Part shown: piece by piece, positions 9,349 to 17,174 of the stretch
How positions within the stretch are numbered: position 1 is the stretch's first letter
How the letters are laid out: every line of letters starts with the position of its first letter
From: STC-113 sp964618565
Lineage (GTDB): Bacteria > Patescibacteriota > Gracilibacteria > BD1-5 > UBA2023
NCBI GenBank assembly: GCA_964618565.1
Contig: CAZUBA010000024.1
Coordinates: 1-29,921 of the forward strand
Length of the DNA: 29,921 nucleotides
Direction of reading: 5' to 3'
Position numbers and translations under genes: made by a program
The notes under the pieces: model-generated
Seen by the model: the letters and a program-made list of their open reading frames with translations, nothing else
What the model was told of the DNA's origin: nothing
The model's database searches: none

Positions 9349-10275
9349 ATGAATTCATTAAGGGAAGAGTGACATATTGAATCTTGCTCAGAAAATACTT
9401 GAAGGAGTTTGTCTTCAAAGATTGTTAAAAATACTAGAGAATTGACTCATGAAATAACAGGAAAATGCACGCTCAATTGCATGCATTGCAGCACGATGGC
9501 ATGCCCGGAAAGATGAGATTTTGTCGAATTTGAGAAGTTCTGCAGCAATATCGAGCAGTTTGATGAATTCTGAATAGTGAGATTATCATGATGAGAGCCT
9601 TTCCATCATCCGGATATTGTAAGAATGGTGGATTATTTGCATCAGAGGGGGAAGAGAATTGAGATTCTAAGTTCAGGAACAGTCGACAAAAAACCGATAT
9701 CAAGGGAAATATTGGAGCAATTAACGGGGAAAGTCAGTAACATAGTCTTTTCTATGCATTGATATTTTGAGGATTATCACAGAATCGTAAATCCGCATTT
9801 CAGCTTTGGACATCCATATTGGGATGACATGATGGACAGTGTCGAAGAGTGTGCAGATCTATGAATCCCTTTTTCATTCCAGGCTGTCGTGATGAGGCAA
9901 AATGCCGATAAGCTTGAACAGATCGTAAAGGATGTAGCCTTATTGAATCATCTTTATAAAAATCAGATTATAAGGTGCAGAATCCCAAAAATCAAGATGC
10001 ATTTCCTGAGATATATAAAGCAATGAAGATGACTTGATAATGAAGTGGAATCTCCAGATAAGGAATTTATGGATAATCTTCCAGCTCAGTTTGCACGAAT
10101 GCAGGAAAAATATGATGTAGAGATAAGCTATTCTTCAAACTTCGAATTCAAGGAATGCGATTGCTCTTCAAAGAAAATGGTGATATGCGCAGACTGATCA
10201 ATAATTGCTTGCAGCGCCCTTAAATGAGCCGGTCCAGAATCATGAAAAAGATTCGCCTGTCTGCCTAGGCTCTAG
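9349..10275 (+). CDS. Radical SAM protein of unknown specificity
   Basis: A 308-aa protein. The cluster motif CTLNCMHC uses Cys40, 44 and 47, and VRLSGGEPFHHPDIV is the SAM-binding GGE motif. Late cysteines (ECDCSSKK, VICADGSIIACSALKG) resemble the auxiliary-cluster or SPASM-like tail of radical SAM maturases and sugar/peptide-modifying enzymes. No precursor peptide is visible nearby, so substrate is unknown. It starts 2 bp after the hemW stop, so it is almost certainly co-transcribed. Its TAG overlaps the TAG of the convergent methyltransferase gene within the palindrome CTAG. Confidence 0.85.
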
Positions 10276-10775
10276 ATCTCATATACATGAATGGTAAGCT
10301 CCTTTTCGGTCGGCTTATCTTTTTTGATAATTTTTAATCATTCTATCTCAAAAGAATAAGAGATTATCCTTGTTCATTTTTTGCATTCCTTTTGCAGTTT
10401 CTTAAGAAGCCTTCCCATCTTTCCAGAAAATCCAAAGACATAAATCACGGTTGCATCGCTCAAGTCAGCACTGAATATATTCCCAAGCCTGAAATCAATA
10501 TTTTTTTCTTTATATTGAAAATATTTTTTTATTATTGAAAAAAGATATAGGAATACATAGCTCTCAATTCAGATGAATTTGCAATCAGAATTTCTGGCTA
10601 ATCAGAAAAGAACTTTTCAGTCTCAAGAGCCAAGATCATATACGACATCATTATCCTTCAGTTCTGCCAATCTGCTTATCCTTTCAATATCAGAATGCCG
10701 AGTGGGGACCCATGGTGCAAATATGAGCATGGGGATTAATGTAATTGTGAATAATAAGATTAAGATTGAAAACAT
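10272..10775 (-). CDS. Membrane-anchored class I SAM-dependent methyltransferase
   Basis: A 167-aa protein. Residues 1-20 form one hydrophobic segment, followed by APWVPT and a cytoplasmic Rossmann domain with motif I VVYDLGSGDGKV (about 44-55) and an acidic IGIES motif II. This layout (one N-terminal helix, short methyltransferase, no obvious target domain) is seen in small membrane-tethered methyltransferases whose substrates, possibly membrane proteins or lipids, are unclear. The stop shares CTAG with the opposite gene. The ATG is 6 bp from a 19-bp repeat (10782-10800). Confidence 0.75.
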
Positions 10776-10781
10776 TTAAAA

Positions 10782-10800
10782 GTAAATTAATTTGCAAAAT
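10782..10800. repeat. 19-bp direct repeat, copy 1
   Basis: GTAAATTAATTTGCAAAAT, identical to 12128-12146. The core AAATTAATTT is palindromic. The two copies bracket the AbiE operon exactly. Confidence 0.85.
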
Positions 10801-10813
10801 GGGGTGAAGTTTT

Positions 10814-11473
10814 TTAATAGGCATAATTGAATTCGATTATGCCTATGAGTTCTTTTAATAGTTTTTCTTTTACGAAGGACTTTTGTTTACCATCCAAAAC
10901 TTCTCATAATCAATCAAGAATCTTATAATTCCCCGGTAAAGCCTTGAGTTTAAATATTATGCCTTCCAGTAATTCTTTTTTTGTCTTTCATGTCCTTTCT
11001 GTAATTATCTCATCATTTATATCCCAGTTGTTCTTAAAGAAAAAATATATATCGTAAATGTCCCTATTTGTATTCCTTTCGGTAAGCGCCACTAACTTAT
11101 TTGCAAAAATCGTTCCTTTTGACTGGACTTTCATATCTGTTCAGTAAAAATTCTTAATCTCATAGATGTTATTTTTCCAAATTTTCCTGCTAATGTCAAT
11201 CTTTATATTATCCTCATCTTTTCAATAAGATAATATTATCTTATTGCCTTTTTTGATATCTCAGTATTTTTTGAGAATGCCTATGATATTTTCGTCCAAA
11301 TCTTCATTGCCAGAAATGATATCAAAATCCAGATCAGTGGAAAATCTATCAAGATTATATAAAAAATAACACGCTGTTCATCATTTGAATGCAATATTTT
11401 TTGCAAAATCCGATTCAAATATCTCTTTCAGTATCTGATACAATAGTTGCCTATGCTTGTCTTTATTTAGCAT
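10814..11473 (-). CDS. abiEii: AbiEii-type nucleotidyltransferase toxin
   Basis: The toxin of a type IV toxin-antitoxin / abortive infection system. Known relatives are nucleotidyltransferases that add nucleotides to tRNA 3' ends and stop growth. The 219-aa frame shows FKGGTACYFLYNLDRFSTDLDFD (broken here for length: GGTAC from residue 31, STDLDFD from 45), which holds the GGT nucleotide-binding signature and catalytic aspartates. RNTNRDIYDIYFF is the conserved C-terminal AbiEii motif. Its ATG lies 11 bp inside the end of the antitoxin gene, giving coupled translation. An 11-bp hairpin (10817-10846) covers the last codons and stop. Confidence 0.9.
10817..10846. repeat. 11-bp inverted repeat at the end of abiEii
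   Basis: ATAGGCATAAT and its exact complement flank an 8-nt loop. It overlaps the final codons and is not followed by a T-run on the minus strand, so it is not a standard terminator. It may protect the 3' end of the mRNA. Confidence 0.6.
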
Positions 11474-12029
11474 GTTTTTCAATTAATGAATTAATTTCCT
11501 TCTCAACCCTCTTATTGTATATTTTGGATATGTCTTCCAGATTCTTAAAATCGATACTGCTCAAATCGTCAAAATAGTAATTTTTCGAAAGATAAATCTT
11601 ATCGCAGATCGCCCTTTCCTTGCTGGCTATTGAATAATTTCAAGCTTGTATTATTCAAATGGGATTCAGAAGAATGGACTTCTTCATCTTAAAGGTTTTA
11701 AAGATTTTGCCCAAAGCAATCCTTTCTACGCTTTTATCGCTGGCTAAAAATATGCTGTCATAATATTGGAATATGACTCACTCTTTTTTTAATACCGTTT
11801 CAAATGATATATATGAATTCTTATTGATTTTGCAAGCCAATTCAAATATCTCAACATCCCTTCATATTACTTTCCATATTCAATAATATATGCTTTCTAC
11901 AAGTCATTTTTCCTTGGCTCTAGACATATAATTTCTAATGGTTGCCTTATTGTTAGTATCAAGTATCTTTTGCAAATCCTCTACCGTGAATACGGTCTTC
12001 TTGAGTTCCAGAAGTTTGGTAATATTCAT
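11463..12029 (-). CDS. abiEi: AbiEi-type antitoxin/transcriptional regulator
   Basis: A 188-aa protein, partner of AbiEii. The N-terminal winged helix has the family pattern NKATIRNYMSRAKEKGLVES then GIWKV (about residues 27-55), and the C-terminal domain has YSIASKERAICDKIYL, the clearest AbiEi signature. AbiEi proteins neutralise the toxin and repress their own promoter. TGA encodes several glycines, including the one in EKGLVES. Overlaps the toxin gene by 11 bp, antitoxin first, the usual order. The promoter must lie in the AT-rich 12030-12127, and the nearby 19-bp repeat with a palindromic core is a possible operator. Confidence 0.9.
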
Positions 12030-12400
12030 AATGGGAATAACTTATAATATACATATGCTATAATATTAATCACATTACAACTTTTTGCAAATATTTAAAC
12101 TTTTTGGCTTATTGAAATGATTTTCTGGTAAATTAATTTGCAAAATAGAAGGTTTTCTCTATAAATGGTAACACTCACAGAAGAAAACTTCTGTGTCATC
12201 CTTCCTTTGGTCGGATGAATATCTCAGCAAAGCTGATATATGTTTTCATTTTTCTCTTCGTTCGCTCATAATTGGAATGCAGGCACTCTATTATTTCGCT
12301 TCACTTGAGAATAACTATCTAGCTAATTCAGAAAAAAGCAAGTGAAAATGAGTCTAAGACTCCTTAGTTTTCAATTCTCGGGCTCTCAGTTCTGACAAAT
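12030..12400. other. Gene-free stretch upstream of abiE with several hairpins
   Basis: No coding frame is convincing here. The AT-rich 12030-12127 would hold the abiE promoter on the minus strand. The second 19-bp repeat follows at 12128. Then come consecutive inverted repeats: CACAGAAG-AAAA-CTTCTGTG near 12175, TCATCC...GGATGA near 12197-12221, and an imperfect ATATC..GCTGATAT just after. A GAGTCT..AGACTC hairpin lies near 12352, close to the tRNA. Confidence 0.5.
12128..12146. repeat. 19-bp direct repeat, copy 2
   Basis: Identical to 10782-10800 in the same orientation; it lies upstream of abiEi. Confidence 0.85.
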
Positions 12401-12476
12401 GCCGCCATAGCTCAGCTGGTAGAGCGCACCCATGGTAAGGGTGAGGTCGGGGGTTCAAATCCCCCTGTTGGCTCCA
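12401..12476 (+). tRNA. tRNA-Thr (GGT), target of an integrated element
   Basis: A full cloverleaf of 76 nt with encoded CCA. The D arm is GCTC..GAGC, the anticodon stem CACCC/GGGTG encloses ATGGTAA (anticodon GGT, reading ACC), and the T arm is GGGGG-TTCAAAT-CCCCC. The acceptor stem GCCGCCA / TGTTGGC has one C-T mismatch and one G-T pair. The slightly imperfect acceptor fits a tRNA whose 3' half was replaced by an element on integration. The 18 bp from the anticodon stem-loop recur at 29788. Confidence 0.92.
12431..12448 (+). other. Left attachment core (attL) in tRNA-Thr
   Basis: CATGGTAAGGGTGAGGTC covers the anticodon loop, 3' anticodon stem and variable region. It is identical to 29788-29805, and sequences on both sides of the core differ between the copies, as expected for crossover points. 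Confidence 0.75.
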
Positions 12477-12490
12477 TTATACAACAAACT

Positions 12491-12562
12491 GGCCTGAAAA
12501 CACCACTCCAAGTACACCTCCGTCATGGAAGTACCCGTGGAATATGTTTTCAGGCCTTTTTA
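12491..12562 (+). terminator. Long hairpin terminator after tRNA-Thr
   Basis: GGCCTGAAAACA (12491-12502) pairs exactly with TGTTTTCAGGCC (12545-12556), then TTTTT. The interior adds CCAC/GTGG pairing. It separates the tRNA from the integrase gene. Confidence 0.8.
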
Positions 12563-12607
12563 GTGCTCTCTAATGCTAATAATATTGCTTCCATAGTAAA
12601 GGTTTAT

Positions 12608-13516
12608 ATGATAAACTTTCTTATTATGAATGAAATCAATATGCTATTGGATCAATTCACATCACAATTGCTCTATGTTAATAATTATTCTAAGGTTACA
12701 ACTACATCAATTAAGGGAACCTTTATCTTCCTTATGAGGAGTACTGGTATATGTATGTTAGATGAACTGACAAGAGACCTGGTTGAAGAGTGGCTCATTA
12801 AGGGTAGGATGACCAAGAATTGGAAAGCTTCTACATATATCTCTCATCACAAGCATATCAATACTTTCATGAACTGGCTTGTAAATAAGTGAAAGATAGA
12901 AGATAATTTCATGAAATACATCAACAAGCCAAAGCTTGAGAGCACTTTGCCTAGAAGGTTAAACAAAGAAGATGCGGGAAAGCTTTTATTTACAGCAAGA
13001 AGATTAAAATGCAGATATAAGTTTGAATCTATAAGAAACCATTCGCTCATCGGACTTATGTTGTTTACCTGACTTAGGAAATCTGAGGTCCTCTGACTCC
13101 AAGTACAGGATGTTGATCTCAGCAGGATGGTTATATCTGTAATTCAGGGCAAAGGCAAGAAAGATAGGATAGTTCCCATATCTTCAAGGCTATATGCTAT
13201 ACTGCAGGAATATATCACAGAGAGGAGAAGATTGGACAAGAAATCTGATTATTTCTTCGTATGAAGCCAATTCGATGAGCAGTTGACTGCCAGGACCATA
13301 AATCGTCTGGTATTTGCATTGAAGCAGAAAACGGGTTTGGATTTTTCCAGCCATTCCCTTAGGCATACCTTTGCAACTCTCATGATAGATGGGTGATGCG
13401 ATATATATACATTGTCTAAGATAATGTGACACAGCAAGATAACTACGACCACCATTTATCTCGCCTGTTCTAGTAATCTTATGTTAAAGAACATAGAGAA
13501 GCATCCATTAAACTAA
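12608..13516 (+). CDS. Tyrosine recombinase / integrase (island)
   Basis: A 302-aa site-specific recombinase, XerC/D-like in size. Residues 1-100 form the SAM-like core-binding domain. The catalytic set is complete: Arg157 in TGLRKSEVLGL, Lys in GKGKKDR (about 181-187), His249-x-x-Arg252 in HSLRHTFAT, His275 in MGHSKIT and Tyr284 in TTIYL. Adjacent to the tRNA it presumably uses, as for tRNA-targeting integrases. ATG 12608 is preferred because AAAGG lies just upstream; an in-frame GTG at 12563 overlaps the terminator. Its TAA overlaps the stop of the opposite gene by three bases. Confidence 0.92.
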
Positions 13517-15243
13517 TTTTTTTTCAAAACTCGAGACATTATATCTGTTGCCTTTTTAGTGAATTCTGATGAATTCTGTATGTATTTTTTGGTGGTTGAA
13601 AATCTAGTATGTCATAGGAAATCCATCATCGCATTAATATCCACTCAATTTTTATGCAGAAGGGTCGCAGCAAATCTTCTTATCATGTAAGTATTTACAG
13701 TAAATCAAAGTTTTTTAGCTATCCTTTGATAAAGTTTGTTTATTCAATTTGATGTCAAAGGCTTTCAATCCTCAGAAAGAGACAGGAACAAGTGATTCTT
13801 TAATTCCTTACTTCTTCAGCTTTCAGAAACGGCTTTTAGATATTTTGATAATAACACACTTAAGTCACCTATTTCATAGTGCCTTGCTTTTGAATTTTGT
13901 TTGGCTCATGACAATTTTAATTCTGTTCTACCAAGAGTAAATGATTCTAAATTCATATTTAATATTTCTACTGGACGTGCCCCAGTCAATAAGGCTATTC
14001 TAAAGTACAGCAGATTCCTCAGGTGTTCTAGCGTATCTCATACATTTTCAAGGAGATCAAATAATCTATCTATCTGTTCTTGCGTTGCACATGGCTGACT
14101 TTTATCAGATTCTTTGGCTTTTAATAACCTTTTCATAGGATTATCATTTATATATTTCATTCTCATTAGATGCAAAAAGTATGAATTGAGGTTTTTTCTA
14201 TACGTATTAATATCTAAATAAGGGAATTTTGTAATGTTGTATTCATCAAAAGTATTTTTAATGAAAAAAAACTCAAAGTTAAATTTTCATATATTTTTTA
14301 ATAATTTTTGATCTACTTCATTGTATCACAAATCAAGTAAAGAAATCTTGGATTTATGATAACCTTTTTTTATTGTTTCTAAGTCATATGGAAACTTTCA
14401 CATTTTTCATATGGAGAATACCTCAGAAAAATTTCTTTCTAATTTCTCCGTATCTAGCTCGTGCCTAATAAACTCTAATTCAATTTCTAACTTTTCATTT
14501 CATAGATAACTAGCAAAAACTTTATAATCGTATTCATCATAATTAGCGGTATTTATTTTTCAGTTTTTAGTATTCTCTAAATCGGAATATAAAGATATAG
14601 AAAATCAAATTGATTGAGTTGGTGGTGTCAATATTTCTAAGCTATCAAATAAATTATTTATGTCATTTGATAACCATCTGTCTCTTAAATTTGTAATTTT
14701 AATTATTGTTCATCAACTAAAATCGATATCTGTAATTTTAGTTAAAAAATCTGGTAAATCTGAAAAATTATCAACTAAAAATTTATTAATATGAAAATCT
14801 TGTAACTCATCGTCTATTTCAGCTGATACTTTAGATATAGATTCGTTAGTTTCAAAGTCTGACCAATTAACCTTCCAATATAATGATTCGGATGTTTCTT
14901 TATACACTGTATACATTTCTGAAATGACTCATAATCTATCTAATGCGAAACGACCTATTCACTTTGCTCATGATTTAATTCTTTTTCAGTTAGTTTCAAA
15001 TTTTAATAATTTATTGTCTGTTCATATTTTCATCCAATTGTTTTCGATAATATTTCTATTCATTCAGTCTCAATTATCAACTATGTAAAGACTGCCCATA
15101 TGAAATAGAACAAATACATTTCTAGCATCTGCATCATAAGAATTCTTAACAAGTTCAACTATAGCTCAATTAGCATTTGAAAAGTTTTCTTGTCATATAA
15201 GCTTAGCTGTTCTTGCCGAAACAATAAAGGGTATTTCTTTCAT
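13513..15243 (-). CDS. GHKL-type ATPase fused in frame to a tyrosine recombinase
   Basis: A 576-aa continuous frame under code 25. Residues 1-110 have the Bergerat (GHKL: Hsp90/MutL/MORC-like) ATP site: N-box GAIVELVKNSYDADA (Glu30, Asn34), G1 VDNGDGMN (55-62) and G2 SGAKGIGRFALDRLG (91-105). About 110-345 continues as in paraMORC-like ATP-binding proteins (GGTIIKITNLRD, GKFNFEFFF). At about residue 345 the sequence changes to the end of a recombinase core-binding domain (NTYRKNLNSYF, INDNP), then the catalytic domain with Arg423 (TGARPVEIL), YMIRR near 519-523 (Tyr where His is usual), His545 and Tyr554. It is either a true fusion, or an ATPase gene truncated by recombination or misassembly. 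The individual domain calls are firm. Confidence 0.8.
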
Positions 15244-15505
15244 TATTTTGAAGAGATAAAATAATATTCTAAATATCTAATTAACTACTTCAGATAATAC
15301 CCCTTTTTCCTATAAAATCAACAATATAATTCTATTTATTATATGAACAGCAAATGCGTGTAAATATATTCATTAGACACAATCACATTGTGTCCATCAT
15401 AATTCACTAACCCTTTGTAGAATTAAAAATAAAGACTTGCTATAAAACCACTAATAGATAACCTTGGACTCAATGATATGATTTACCATTTAAGTCTATT
15501 AAACT
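15244..15505. promoter_or_regulatory. Divergent intergenic region with a perfect palindrome
   Basis: The AT-rich 262 bp between two divergent recombinase-bearing genes must hold both promoters. GACACAAT (15376-15383) and ATTGTGTC (15387-15394) form a perfect 8-bp inverted repeat with a CAC spacer and no T-run, the form of a dimeric repressor operator. Confidence 0.5.
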
Positions 15506-16096
15506 ATGGAATTTGTAGAGCCAATACGGGATATCAGGAAGATAGCCCAAATCAAGAATATTCTTAGGTGAGAAGGTAATATACGAGACTTGCTGTTATT
15601 CGAACTTGGCATTAATTCTGCTTTGAGGATATCTGATCTCCTGGTACTTAAAGTTAAAGATTTATTCGAGTCAAATATGTCTCCAAGAGAGTTTTTTGAC
15701 ATCAAAGAAGAAAAGACTGGAAAAGCCAACAGGATAACGATAACCCCAAAGGTTAAAGAGACACTGAAGTTGTATGTTGTTGCTTATCCAAAAACAATAC
15801 ATTGTGTAGACAATTTCATCTTCTTCCAAAAGAAGACATGCCCAATCTGAAGCAAGCCGATAGGAAGAAAGATGAGTTGGCTGTTCATGTCAAAAATATG
15901 CAAGGATGTATGACTCAAATGAAATTTCGGCAACCATACTCTCCGTAAGACATGGTGATATCAGGCTCGCATGAACTCTATACCTCTGGAGATAATACAA
16001 CATAAGCTGAATCACTCTTCTTTAACTGTTACGCAGAGATATCTAGGCATTACAGCGGATGAGATAATGGATGCGTGCAATAAGCTGGATTTGTAG
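15506..16096 (+). CDS. Compact tyrosine recombinase without N-terminal domain
   Basis: A 196-aa protein consisting of a catalytic domain only: Arg41 in NSALRISDLL, Lys in KEEKTGKANR (about 70-73), His144-x-x-Arg147 in NHTLRKTWG, His170 in KLNHSSLTV and Tyr179 in QRYLGI. All catalytic residues are present, so it may be active. Short integrases of this type occur on plasmids and phages. It is divergent from the GHKL fusion and ends just before the orphan Rhs fragment on the other strand. Confidence 0.88.
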
Positions 16097-16109
16097 TGAT
16101 CTGTTCTTT

Positions 16110-16480
16110 CCTATTCTGATGGTCTGCAATCTCAAACATAGAATCTGTTAGGTTTTTCCATCAGCTGCACGCAGAATCCCAGATGTAAGGCTTTCAATAA
16201 ACATCATACCTGTATTCTTCGGTTATATTACCAGAACTGCTGGCAATTGCAACCACATTTCCTGAGATTATCCTTGTGGTAGTAATAGGCATTATTGTCA
16301 GTGATCATCGCAACTACATCGTCTACTCAGTTCGGTCAATAAACGAATTCTTTCGTTTTCCGATTCATCCTTCAGTCGTGGATTCTTGGATTACTTGGTC
16401 TCAGGAATAAGTGTAGTAAGTGAGCGAGTCTAGAGTCTCTTTTGATATCCGTCTTCATAGCACATCATAGGAGAATTCTA
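16110..16480 (-). pseudogene. Orphan Rhs core fragment (frameshifted)
   Basis: It closely matches 18120-18440, the last part of the intact Rhs core. The pieces read YDVLGRRISKET, SLTYYTYSGDQVIQEST, then a frameshift, FVYG.NGVDDVVAMITDNNAYYYHKDN, a second frameshift, and ITEEYRYDVYGKPYIWDS. It has no start and stops at the neighbouring recombinase end. Such fragments are left when a new Rhs tip and immunity gene displace an old tip. Confidence 0.85.
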
Positions 16481-16524
16481 CGATTATACGTTCTGGGCAA
16501 TATCAAATCTCAGATAAATGACTC

Positions 16525-17157
16525 CTATCTCATTCATAGAAGCTCCTTGAGAGTGATAGCATTTTTTCAATAAGGATTGATTCAGCCTGTTGGCGTATCA
16601 ATAAAATTTTTGATATCCCATCATTCAGGTCAAATTACACAAACATTAGTCCATTTTATTATAAAGTCTAAAAAGTTATTTCAAAGAAAGTATCAATGAG
16701 TCTCTCAATCGTCATGGCTTAAATAAACAATTTTAGGATCCTTTAAATCATAAGCTATAAAATCTCAATTATCAATTTTTATTAATGGTAATTTATCGTG
16801 CCAAATCAAGTCATACGGATTATGAATATCATTAAAACAATCTTTTATCCACGAAGTATATTCTTTATAAAGACTATTAATTTCATGTATATTCCAATTG
16901 ATTTTTCAATGATTTACATTATTCATTCAGGTTTCAAAATGCCAATATAAGTGTATTCAAGAAAATCGATTAGTTATAAAATGAATATATTCTTCTGGTA
17001 ATTTTACGCCAATATTCTTCTCAATCATACTGATTTCTTCAATAGAGATAGGTGGATTGGTTTTAACCATTTCAGTTGATCATCATAAATCTTTTATATT
17101 ACGAAGTAACTTATCCCAAGAGGAAGATAACTGATTATTTATAAGAAAATCATTCAT
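16525..17157 (-). CDS. SUKH (SMI1/KNR4) family immunity protein
   Basis: A 210-aa cytosolic protein. The SUKH hallmark ISIEEISMIEKNIGVKLPEEY lies near residues 43-63 (given here in part as IEKNIGVKLPEEY), followed by LPLIKIDNGDFIAYDL and VYLSHDDGETHGYFLGNNFLDF typical of the SMI1/KNR4 core. SUKH proteins neutralise nuclease and other toxins of polymorphic toxin systems. It begins 18 bp after the stop of the giant Rhs gene, same strand, where a cognate immunity gene is expected. About half of its glycines are TGA. The pairing with the Rhs tip is inference from position and family. Confidence 0.88.
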
Positions 17158-17174
17158 GTTTTGAAAATTATATA

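Noticed and set aside
12563..12607. GTG start extending the first integrase upstream
   Set aside because: It overlaps the terminator T-run; ATG 12608 has a ribosome site and gives the normal length.
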